From: CAYMEV01 sp964431655 [NCBI: uncultured bacterium]
GTDB taxonomy: Bacteria > CAYMEV01
DNA: 19,224 bases
NCBI GenBank assembly: GCA_964431655.1
Contig: CAYSKJ010000051.1
Location: 1 to 19,224 of the forward strand
Direction of reading: 5' to 3'
The position numbers and the translations under genes were made by a program. Numbering within the stretch: position 1 is the stretch's first letter; each line of letters opens with the position of its first letter. Positions 7,726 through 15,058 of the stretch are shown here, piece by piece. The notes beneath the pieces are model-generated. The model was given only the letters and a program-made list of their open reading frames with translations, was not told where the DNA came from and searched no databases.

Positions 7726-9093
7726 TTGAAGAAGGCAGTGACAAAACAGCTGATACTCTTTCTAAGCCTGCTTAAATGGGTGGTATTGTCAACAATAGTC
7801 GGGTTACTGTGCGGTATCCTGGTATCCGTGTTTATATTGGCTCTGTACTGGATTACGAAGATTGTACACCGCCTGGACAATTATTATTACTGCCTGCCCT
7901 TTGCCCTTTTCCTCAGCGGATACCTGGTCCACAGGTTTTGCCCGGACAGTAAGGGGCATGGTACTGAGAAGGTAATTGAAGCCGTTCATAAAAAGGATGG
8001 AGTTATTGATGTGCTTGTAATCCCCTTCAAGCTGATTACCTCGGTACTCACTATTGCTTTTGGCGGTTCAGCGGGCAAAGAAGGGCCAAGCGTCCAGATA
8101 GGCGGAGGAATTGCTTCCACCTTTGCAAGGCTCCTCGGTCTTAATTCCATTGACCGGAAAAAGATGGTAGTCTGCGGTATAAGCGGAGGATTTTCCGCTG
8201 CCCTGGGCACTCCTTTATCCGCCGCGCTTTTCGGGATGGAGGTCCTTTATGTAGGCAGGCTTGTATACAGTGTTTTGCTTCCTTCTTTTATTGCTTCCAT
8301 TACTGCTTTCAAGATTTCCAACGCCCTTGGGATAAGCATAATAAGGTACCCCCTGGATGAGTATATATCAGGTATTGAATGGGGGCATCTGTCCTGGGTC
8401 CTGCTCGCCGGCCTTTGGTTCGGATTCTGCTCAATTTTGCTTACTGAATCATTCCGATGGTCTCAGAAGCTTTCAGATAAAATTAAAATCTATGCACCTC
8501 TGAAGGGATTAATAGGGGGAGTCGCCCTTATTATCCTTGCGCGCCTGTTTTCTGAAAAGTATCTGGGTCTTGGAATGGAAACCATAAAAGAAGCTCTTGA
8601 GGGAAATGAGATAATCTGGTATGCATTTCTCCTGAAGATTCTCTTTACCATAATTACCCTGGCTTTCTGCGGAAGCGGCGGCCTTGTCATTCCTATCCTG
8701 TTCATAGGGGCGACCAGCGGAGCGCTTTATGCCCAGGTTCTCGGCCTGAATATTATGGAATACTCGGCCCTGGGTATGGTCAGCCTCCTGGCAGGTTCGG
8801 CCAATACACCCATTACTGCCTGCGTCATGTCTATCGAGCTTTTCGGCCCGTCCGTAGGGAGTTATGCGGCCATATCCTGCATTATAAGCTTTATTGTTAC
8901 GGGCTACAGGACAGTATATCCCACCCAGATCCTGGCATTGCGAAAGTCTGAGTCTGTCTATGCAGAACAGGGAAAGGAGCTGGAATATATCGAGTCTAAA
9001 GTATTTGCCAGAAGCAATACCCTGTCGAAAGCTATTCTTAAATTTCTCAGGCTTTGGGATTATGTTGATGAAGAAGCTGATGAGGATAGTTAA
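7726..9093 (+). CDS. CLC-family chloride channel or transporter, without CBS domains
   Basis: A 455-residue integral membrane protein of the CLC family. Visible: GGSAGKEGPSVQIGG (113-127) with E119 at the place of the gating glutamate (E148 of E. coli ClC-ec1), TPLSAALFGMEVLY (162-175), GSGGLVIP (316-323) in the position of the GxFxP motif, and GSANTPITACVMSIELFG. The first selectivity motif GSGIP is replaced by KGHGT (76-80). By alignment around PLSAALFGMEV, the residue at ClC-ec1 E203 is V173, as in true channels rather than proton antiporters. The protein ends soon after the last helix, with no CBS pair. The start is TTG at 7726, chosen for the GGAAGG sequence just upstream and the basic N-terminus. 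The stop overlaps the next ATG (TAATG). Confidence 0.88.
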   Translation: MKKAVTKQLILFLSLLKWVVLSTIVGLLCGILVSVFILALYWITKIVHRLDNYYYCLPFALFLSGYLVHRFCPDSKGHGTEKVIEAVHKKDGVIDVLVIPFKLITSVLTIAFGGSAGKEGPSVQIGGGIASTFARLLGLNSIDRKKMVVCGISGGFSAALGTPLSAALFGMEVLYVGRLVYSVLLPSFIASITAFKISNALGISIIRYPLDEYISGIEWGHLSWVLLAGLWFGFCSILLTESFRWSQKLSDKIKIYAPLKGLIGGVALIILARLFSEKYLGLGMETIKEALEGNEIIWYAFLLKILFTIITLAFCGSGGLVIPILFIGATSGALYAQVLGLNIMEYSALGMVSLLAGSANTPITACVMSIELFGPSVGSYAAISCIISFIVTGYRTVYPTQILALRKSESVYAEQGKELEYIESKVFARSNTLSKAILKFLRLWDYVDEEADEDS

Positions 9094-9857
9094 TGCCTTA
9101 TAATATACCTGCAGGGATATATCTGCTTCTATTTCTGTTCGGTTTTCTGGCAGGCTTCATTGATTCCATCGCCGGAGGCGGGGGGCTGATATCCCTGCCC
9201 GCCCTTCTTTTTGCCGGACTGCCCCCCCAGCTGGCTCTCGGTACCAATAAACTGCAGTCAAGTTTCGGCAGTTTTACGGCTTCCCTTAACTATATAAAAA
9301 ACAAAAAAGCAGAGCTTAAGCAGGCAGTTCCGGGAATTCTTTTCGTCTTTATCGGAGCCGGAACAGGGACTTCCCTGGTCCAGGTGATAGAATCCGCCCT
9401 CCTGCAGAAATTGATACCCTTTCTGCTTCTGCTTGTTCTTTTATATATTGTATTCAGTCCTGATATCAGTGACCATGATGCCGCTCCAAGGATGAAGAGG
9501 GGGATATTCTACGGGGTATTCGGCCTTTTAATAGGCTTCTATGACGGGTTTTTCGGTCCGGGAACCGGGAATTTCTGGGTTGTCATGTTTATAGCACTTC
9601 TGGGATACAATCTTGTAAAGGCCACTGCCTATACAAAGATAATGAATTTTACAAGCAATATAACAGCCCTTGTATTTTTTGCCCTTGGCGGGAATGTCTG
9701 CTACAGGACAGGTTTTATAATGGCAGCGGGACAGCTGATTGGAGCAAGGCTGGGTTCAAATATGGTAATAAGAAGGGGTAAGAGCATAGTTAGACCCCTT
9801 TTTATTATCATAGTTACCATAATAATTATAAATCTCTTCTATAAGAGTTTTTTATAA
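9093..9857 (+). CDS. TSUP family (TauE/SafE) transporter
   Basis: A 254-residue membrane protein of the sulfite exporter TauE/SafE family. Both duplicated signature blocks are visible: GFIDSIAGGGGLISLPALL (21-39) with LALGTNKLQ (48-55), and the second-half counterpart GFYDGFFGPGTG (148-159) followed by AYTKIMNFTSNI. About eight membrane helices are expected. Members export or import sulfur-containing anions such as sulfite, sulfoacetate or organosulfur acids; the substrate here cannot be told. Closest by appearance to the YfcA-type branch. It shares one base with the preceding CLC stop codon and is 8 bp ahead of the MntP gene, so the three are very probably one transcript. Confidence 0.88.
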   Translation: MPYNIPAGIYLLLFLFGFLAGFIDSIAGGGGLISLPALLFAGLPPQLALGTNKLQSSFGSFTASLNYIKNKKAELKQAVPGILFVFIGAGTGTSLVQVIESALLQKLIPFLLLLVLLYIVFSPDISDHDAAPRMKRGIFYGVFGLLIGFYDGFFGPGTGNFWVVMFIALLGYNLVKATAYTKIMNFTSNITALVFFALGGNVCYRTGFIMAAGQLIGARLGSNMVIRRGKSIVRPLFIIIVTIIIINLFYKSFL

Positions 9858-9865
9858 GGGAAGAA

Positions 9866-10414
9866 ATGGATATATCAGCTGTTATCCTTATCGCCTTTGG
9901 ATTAAGCGTTGATGCCTTTGCTGTCTCTGTGTCCAACGGTCTTTGCATAAAGGACCTTAAAATCGGGCTGGCCCTGAGAATAGCTCTCTTTTTCGGCTTA
10001 TTCCAGGCTTTCATGCCTGTCCTGGGATGGATGGCAGGAATCAGGATAAGGCCGTTTATCGGTATTTATTCAAATATCATATCCTTTCTAATACTTCTTG
10101 TACTGGGTATAAAAATGATAGCCGATGCCTTAAGGGCTGAAGAGAAAAAATGCTTCAACTGCTCGGATATATATGTGCTTGCCCTGTTTGCAGTCGCGAC
10201 AAGTATCGATGCCTTTGCTGTGGGTTTCGGCTTTTCGCTTCTGAGCATGTCAATAGTAAAGCCTGTCATTATAATTGGAATAATTACATTTTTTGTTTCT
10301 CTTCTCGGAATAAGAATTGGGCAGAAAATAGGGCATTTTTTTGAAAACAGAATTGAAGTACTGGGAGGGCTGATTCTCATATTAATTGGTTTTAAGATAT
10401 TACTGGGCTATTAA
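9866..10414 (+). CDS. mntP: MntP-type manganese efflux pump
   Basis: A 182-residue membrane protein of the MntP (YebN) family, which exports Mn2+. The family's internal duplication is clear: LSVDAFAVSVSNG (13-25, D16) and TSIDAFAVGFGF (112-123, D115), plus the conserved FGLFQAFMPVLGW (43-55) and GIKMIADALR (81-90). Six membrane helices are expected, and length is near the usual 185-190. AGGGAAG lies directly before the ATG. No yybP-ykoY manganese riboswitch can stand before it, as the gap to the upstream gene is only 8 bp. Any manganese control would have to act at the start of the operon. After the stop codon there is no clear terminator. Confidence 0.88.
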   Translation: MDISAVILIAFGLSVDAFAVSVSNGLCIKDLKIGLALRIALFFGLFQAFMPVLGWMAGIRIRPFIGIYSNIISFLILLVLGIKMIADALRAEEKKCFNCSDIYVLALFAVATSIDAFAVGFGFSLLSMSIVKPVIIIGIITFFVSLLGIRIGQKIGHFFENRIEVLGGLILILIGFKILLGY

Positions 10415-10431
10415 AAAGCTGTCAAAACCTG

Positions 10432-10460
10432 TTGATTATTATTAGCCAGTCTGATAGAAT
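10432..10460 (+). promoter_or_regulatory. Extended -10 promoter before the first hybrid kinase
   Basis: TTGATT (10432-10437), a 17-bp spacer, and TAGAAT (10455-10460) preceded by TG at -15/-14, giving TGATAGAAT. Start of transcription would be near 10467, leaving a short leader with AGGGAAGG (10481-10488) and the ATG at 10501. Confidence 0.55.
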
Positions 10461-10500
10461 TAAAATGAGTTAAATATTATAGGGAAGGCCGGCACCTGCT

Positions 10501-12723
10501 ATGAAAAAAATTATCAGGTTTTTTTCGGTAAGGACGCTTCCATCAAAGATCGGGCTTATCCTGTCCCTTACCCTGGTTTTTATGCTTCTGGTAATAAACT
10601 TTATCTTTATGAGGATGTTTGACCGTCTGCTTATGGACTCCGCCGAGAAAAAGGCTCAGGAAATAACAGGGATGTTTGCAATGATAAGCTCTGTTCCCCT
10701 TGTCAGATTCGATTATTATGCCCTGGAGCAGAATGTTATAGAGCTCCAGAAAAACGAGGACATATTGTTTGCCCATGTCTATGACAGGGACTCTTTCCTT
10801 CTGACACTTTCCAGCTCAGCCGGAAAATCAGAAGACAGCGGGATGACAAAAGTATATGAAGCTAAGATTGACAATGAACAGGGAGAAACCATAGGTTCTG
10901 TGGCAGTAGGATTTGATATGTGGGAGATTGCAAAAACCATGCAAAGGTACAGGCTTGCCTTATACGGCTCCAGCTTTCTTATTGTCAGCATTACCTTCCT
11001 GATCCTCCTCTTTTTGATTAATTATGTGGTCAGCAAGCCCCTGAACCTTCTAATGAACTCCGTTAACAGGATATCCGGCGGGGATATTGACCACAAGGTA
11101 GAAATAAACAGCGCCGACGAGCTGGGAGACCTGGCCGGCAGTTTCAACCTCATGACATCACGGCTTAAATCATCCATAAGCACTATTAACTGCATTGTTG
11201 AAAGCATGCCTTCAGCTCTCATAACTGTTGACAGGGAGCTGGCTGTCCTTGAATGGAATCAGTCTGCCGAGCAGATGTTCGGCATAGAAAAGCAGGAAGC
11301 GGTCGGTAAAAGCCTCTTTGGGCTTTATCCTGGTCTTGAGGCCTACAAGGAGGAAATTAATGCTGTTCTTATGGGCCGGAAAGTTCCAAGTCTGCTGAAG
11401 GACAGCCTTTTTGATAACAGGAGCCTTATCTATGAGATTTCCCTCTTTCCCCTGAGAAATGAAGAGATTGAGGGTATTGTAATAAGGATAGACGATATCA
11501 CTGAAGGTGAAAAAAGAAAACAGCAGCTTATTCAGGCTCAAAAAATGGAATCCATAGGGAACCTTGCCGGAGGTCTGGCCCATAATCTCAACAATATACT
11601 GGCAGGCATTATCGGCACTACCACCTTCCTGGAATATAAGCTTGAAACAAACCAGGATATAAAACGGGAACTCCTGACGGATAAGCTTAAAATCATGGAT
11701 GATGCCGGCCAAAGGGCCTCTGATCTGATAAAAGAGCTTCTGTCCCTCTCCGGAAGGCACAAATCTGCTGATTACGACAGGCATGACCTTAATTCATCCC
11801 TGCAGAATGTTCTCAAGATATGTGAAAGCAGTTTTGAAAAGACCGTAGAGATCAAGGCTGAGCTTTATGACGGGGAGGCATGGTATAACGGCAATTCCAG
11901 CCAGATTGAGCAGGTTATCCTCAATATATGCATCAATGCATACCATTCCATGACAATTATGAGAAAACCCGACGAAACTGCCGGAGGGAAGCTTAGTATT
12001 TCCATATCTGAATTTTTACCGGACCTCTATTTCTCTGATATTCACAAAAGCTCTAAATACCAGAAATATTGGCTGTTGACCATTTCAGACACCGGTGTCG
12101 GGATGGACAAGGAAACGCAGACAAGGATATTTGATCCATTTTTTACGACAAAGGAAAAAAATCAGGGAACAGGGCTCGGATTGAGCATGGTTTTCAGCCT
12201 GATTAAACAGCACAGCGGTATTATTGGTGTATATTCCGAACCCGGGGAAGGCTCTACCTTCAAGCTTTATCTGCCTGCTGTCAAAAGTTCCGGTGGTACT
12301 GAAAAAAAACCTTCCGGCGGATTCGGCTCCTGCCTGAAAAAAGGAGAAGGCTCTGTGCTGGTTATAGATGATGAAGAGAGTATAAGATCAATAACCCGGG
12401 AGATGCTCATGGAATGCGGATACACAGTCTATTCTGCCGGTGACGGAGAAGAAGGAATTAGGATATTCAGAGAGAAGAAAGATGAAATTATGCTTATTAT
12501 ACTGGACAGGGTCATGCCCGGGAAATCCGGAGAAGAAGCGCTGAGAGAACTCAGGGGCATAAGCACCGGTGTCAGGATAGTAATGACCTCCGGTTTCAGG
12601 CATGACAGGGAAAAGGATTTCAGCTCCTACGGCCATCTGGACGGCTTTTTGTCAAAACCTTTCACCATAACGGAGCTTTCAGGCACGATACATGATATAC
12701 TCAGTAAGGGGCATGGGGGATAG
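10501..12723 (+). CDS. Hybrid sensor histidine kinase (HAMP-PAS-HisKA-HATPase-REC), partner of the BMP lipoprotein
   Basis: A 740-residue inner-membrane hybrid kinase. Order: TM1 about 16-38; extracytoplasmic domain about 39-152; TM2 about 153-175; HAMP about 176-227; PAS about 230-338; dimerisation/phospho-acceptor helix with H361 in AGGLAHNLNNILAG; ATPase domain with N-box at N475, D530 in SDTGVGMD, FFTTKEKNQGTGLGL and GEGSTFKLYLP; receiver domain about 617-735 with D623/D624, phospho-acceptor D669 in ILDRVMP, T696 and K719. The residue after the phospho-histidine is Asn, not the Asp/Glu common in this class. No separate response regulator or DNA-binding domain is present, so output must go to a protein elsewhere. 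Its stop codon (12721-12723) is one base before the ATG of the BMP lipoprotein. The kinase core and receiver resemble the second kinase in this window. Confidence 0.92.
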   Translation: MKKIIRFFSVRTLPSKIGLILSLTLVFMLLVINFIFMRMFDRLLMDSAEKKAQEITGMFAMISSVPLVRFDYYALEQNVIELQKNEDILFAHVYDRDSFLLTLSSSAGKSEDSGMTKVYEAKIDNEQGETIGSVAVGFDMWEIAKTMQRYRLALYGSSFLIVSITFLILLFLINYVVSKPLNLLMNSVNRISGGDIDHKVEINSADELGDLAGSFNLMTSRLKSSISTINCIVESMPSALITVDRELAVLEWNQSAEQMFGIEKQEAVGKSLFGLYPGLEAYKEEINAVLMGRKVPSLLKDSLFDNRSLIYEISLFPLRNEEIEGIVIRIDDITEGEKRKQQLIQAQKMESIGNLAGGLAHNLNNILAGIIGTTTFLEYKLETNQDIKRELLTDKLKIMDDAGQRASDLIKELLSLSGRHKSADYDRHDLNSSLQNVLKICESSFEKTVEIKAELYDGEAWYNGNSSQIEQVILNICINAYHSMTIMRKPDETAGGKLSISISEFLPDLYFSDIHKSSKYQKYWLLTISDTGVGMDKETQTRIFDPFFTTKEKNQGTGLGLSMVFSLIKQHSGIIGVYSEPGEGSTFKLYLPAVKSSGGTEKKPSGGFGSCLKKGEGSVLVIDDEESIRSITREMLMECGYTVYSAGDGEEGIRIFREKKDEIMLIILDRVMPGKSGEEALRELRGISTGVRIVMTSGFRHDREKDFSSYGHLDGFLSKPFTITELSGTIHDILSKGHGG

Positions 12724-12724
12724 A

Positions 12725-13774
12725 ATGAAAAAAACTGCATATATTGCGGTGATATTTATATTGCTATATGCTCTGACAGCCTGCAGGAGACCCTCTGAAA
12801 ACTCAAAAAGCCCAGAGGTCTTACTGCAGGATAAAGATGAAACCAAATATACCGTTGGATTTATTGCAGGTATGGGCGGTATGGGGGATAAGTCATATAA
12901 TGACATAATGTTCAAGGGCCTTATCTCCTCAAGAAAAAGCCTGGGAATCGATATAAAATATAAAATACCCCATAAACCTGAAGACCATAAGGGATTTATG
13001 GAGGAACTCATCAGTCAGGGATGCAATGTGATAATTGCAGGGGGAGGCTGGTATTCCGTTGATCCGGTGGATAATCTATCCTTAATTTATCCTGATGTTC
13101 TATTTGTCCTGATTGACGATTATGCCAAAGTTTACAGGGAGAATGTATGCTCCGTAACCTTCAGGCAGAATGAGGGCTCTTTCCTTGCAGGCCTGCTTGC
13201 CTCCAGGATGAGCAGGAACGCCAGGATTGCTGTAATTGCAGCAACCGATGCTGAGGTAATAAGGGATTTTATAGCTGGTTTTAAAGCCGGGGCAGAATAC
13301 GCAGATAAGCAGACCAGTTTATTTATCCGGTATATCGACCATTCGGAGGAAGTCCCGGACCCCTTCCAGCATCCGGAATCAGCCTACAGGATAGCAGAAG
13401 AACTTATACTCGAACACGGGGTTGATGTGCTTTTTCAGGTTGCAGGGGGTTCAGGCACAGGAGTATTCAATGCAGCCAGGGATTATGGCAGATATGCCAT
13501 AGGTGTTGATTCTGACCAGGATTATCTGGCCCAGGGAACCATCCTTGCCAGCATGATGAAAAATATGGATACAGCCATAATTATGATAATAAAAAAGATT
13601 GCCGGGGGTTCCTTTGAGAACAGGCCCTATATGCTTGGCCTTGAGGATAAAGGGGTATCCCTGTCTCCTATGACCTACACAAGGGATATTATCCCCGATG
13701 ATGTAATTAAAGAGCTGAAGCTTGCAGAGCAAAAAATCATAAGCGGGGAGATCCAGGTCCCATCGGTTTATTGA
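12725..13774 (+). CDS. BMP/PnrA-family substrate-binding lipoprotein
   Basis: A 349-residue exported lipoprotein of the basic membrane protein (BMP, Med, TmpC/PnrA) family, whose characterised members bind purine nucleosides. Visible: a signal peptide with lipobox LTAC (lipidated Cys20), MGGMGDKSYND (50-60), RQNEGSFLAGLLAS (147-160), and GGSGTGVFNAARDYGRYAIG leading into VDSDQ (261-265), all family landmarks. The start was set at 12725, because this ATG follows GGGGGA closely and gives a textbook MKK signal peptide; an in-frame ATG at 12692 would add 11 residues unlike a signal sequence and overlap the kinase. No ABC permease or ATPase gene is near. Tight coupling to the upstream kinase suggests it delivers or senses a ligand for that kinase (inference). 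Confidence 0.88.
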   Translation: MKKTAYIAVIFILLYALTACRRPSENSKSPEVLLQDKDETKYTVGFIAGMGGMGDKSYNDIMFKGLISSRKSLGIDIKYKIPHKPEDHKGFMEELISQGCNVIIAGGGWYSVDPVDNLSLIYPDVLFVLIDDYAKVYRENVCSVTFRQNEGSFLAGLLASRMSRNARIAVIAATDAEVIRDFIAGFKAGAEYADKQTSLFIRYIDHSEEVPDPFQHPESAYRIAEELILEHGVDVLFQVAGGSGTGVFNAARDYGRYAIGVDSDQDYLAQGTILASMMKNMDTAIIMIIKKIAGGSFENRPYMLGLEDKGVSLSPMTYTRDIIPDDVIKELKLAEQKIISGEIQVPSVY

Positions 13775-13813
13775 AGCAAAAGTGAAGCAAAAGGGACGGA
13801 TCTTTTTGCTTCA
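13772..13813 (+). repeat. Tandem 11-bp repeat with an inverted copy at the end of the BMP gene
   Basis: TGAAGCAAAAG occurs twice head to tail (13772-13782, beginning with the stop codon, and 13783-13793). The inverted arm TTTTGCTTCA (13804-13813) can pair with 10 bases of either copy, and a degenerate copy (GAAGCTAAAA) follows. No T-run comes after the stem, so it is a possible but atypical terminator or a protein-binding cluster. Confidence 0.55.
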
Positions 13814-13918
13814 GAAGCTAAAATTAAAGAAATAAATAGATGATAAAACGGGGGTAGTATTTTGTAAACTTTATATTCATAAATCTGCCGTCACACCCAT
13901 GGACATATCTATTTTGTT

Positions 13919-13969
13919 TTGACATTATATAGTGTTTTATTTGATTTATTTGATAATTTCTAGTATAGA
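13919..13969 (+). promoter_or_regulatory. AT-rich candidate promoter region before the NMT1 lipoprotein gene
   Basis: The 247-bp gap between the two lipoprotein genes holds TTGACA at 13919-13924 without a good -10 at 17 bp, and a better-spaced weaker pair, TTGATT (13941-13946) and TATAGA (13964-13969) with a 17-bp spacer. A short direct repeat, TTTATTTGAT, lies between. A promoter here is expected, but the exact one is uncertain. Confidence 0.35.
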
Positions 13970-14021
13970 TTTTTGGAAGGGATTTTATAATTTATAAAAG
14001 GCTGGTGTAAGGTACAGAGTA

Positions 14022-15053
14022 ATGAATATATTTATCTGCTTATCCAGAATTATCTCAGGTGGTTTCAGGAAAAAAGTTTGTTGTTTTTTGATTATCTTTG
14101 GCCTGATCCTCTCATGCGGATGCAGTAAGACGGACCTGACTGAAGAGGAAAAAAAAGAAAATATTACCATCAGGCTCCAGTGGAAGATCCAGTGCCAGTT
14201 CTCGGGCCTTTATACCGCTCTGGAAAAGGGTTTCTATGATGATTCGGGTCTTTGCGTTACCATTGAGGAAGGGGGTTACGGCAAGAACAATATTGCTTCA
14301 ATAAGGAACGGCCTGGAGGAGTTCGGAACGAAATGGATGGCAGACCTTGTAAAGGAGGGGGATGAATTCATTTCCCTGGCCAATATAATCAAGTCCAATG
14401 GAATTGCCCTGGTCGCAAAAAAGGATAAAGGCATCGATGATGTTTCAGATTTTGCCGGAAGGAAGCTTTCCACCTGGTTTATCGGCAGTGAATACCAGCT
14501 TTATGCCCTGCTCAGGGCCCATGGTATTTCTGAACAGGATGCTGAGATCATTAATCAGAAATGGGACATGTCGCAGTTTTATGAAGATGAAGTAGATGTG
14601 GTCACAGCCATGGTATATAATGAGCTTCTGCAGGTCTACCGCAAGGGATACAGGCCCCAGGACCTTGATATATTTTATTATTCGGATTACGGGCTGGACT
14701 TCCCGGGCCACTGCATATTCACCAGCCGGGCATACTATGATAATAACAGGGATACCTGCAGAAAATTTATTCTTGCAACCATAAAAGGCTGGGAGTATTC
14801 CCTGGCTCACCCAGAAGAGGCTGTGAGGATTATCCTTAAATACGATAAGAAAAATGAGCTGGACTATGAGATGCAGCTGGAGCAGATGAGAATACTGTCT
14901 TTGCTTGTCATGAAAGACCGGTATCCTATAGGCCTGAACTTGAAAGACGATTTTGAGAAGATATCAGAGATATACCTGAAATACGGTGTCATTGACAGGT
15001 ATCCGGATATAGAGAAACTCTATACCAATGAATTTATAAGCAGGCAAGAATAA
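14022..15053 (+). CDS. NMT1/THI5-like (SsuA family) substrate-binding lipoprotein
   Basis: A 343-residue exported protein of the NMT1/THI5-like periplasmic-binding family. Members bind thiamine pyrimidine precursors, alkanesulfonates and similar compounds; the ligand here is unknown. Visible: a basic N-terminus (about 1-19), a hydrophobic core (20-31) and a cysteine-rich lipobox ILSCGC, with Cys32 or Cys34 as lipidation site; then ITIRLQWKIQCQFSGLYTAL (48-67) and EKGFYDDSGLCVTI, the family's opening signature. The wording QWKxQxQFxGxYxA is also typical of NMT1 domains fused to the N-terminus of sensor kinases. No ABC permease or ATPase gene is adjacent. The gene ends 5 bp before a hybrid kinase, so a sensory rather than uptake role is likely (inference). 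The ribosome site before the ATG is weak (AAGG at a long distance). Confidence 0.85.
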   Translation: MNIFICLSRIISGGFRKKVCCFLIIFGLILSCGCSKTDLTEEEKKENITIRLQWKIQCQFSGLYTALEKGFYDDSGLCVTIEEGGYGKNNIASIRNGLEEFGTKWMADLVKEGDEFISLANIIKSNGIALVAKKDKGIDDVSDFAGRKLSTWFIGSEYQLYALLRAHGISEQDAEIINQKWDMSQFYEDEVDVVTAMVYNELLQVYRKGYRPQDLDIFYYSDYGLDFPGHCIFTSRAYYDNNRDTCRKFILATIKGWEYSLAHPEEAVRIILKYDKKNELDYEMQLEQMRILSLLVMKDRYPIGLNLKDDFEKISEIYLKYGVIDRYPDIEKLYTNEFISRQE

Positions 15054-15058
15054 ATCTT

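Noticed and set aside
9858-9865. yybP-ykoY manganese riboswitch before mntP
   Set aside because: The gap is only 8 bases, far too short for a riboswitch.
11212-11784. A 190-codon minus-strand frame inside the first kinase
   Set aside because: It lies wholly opposite the PAS and histidine regions of a well-supported kinase and shows no recognisable domain; likewise the minus-strand frame at 1597-2115 inside the nucleotidyltransferase gene.
12692-12724. Earlier ATG for the BMP lipoprotein
   Set aside because: It would overlap the kinase and add 11 residues before a perfect MKK signal peptide; the ATG at 12725 has the better ribosome site.
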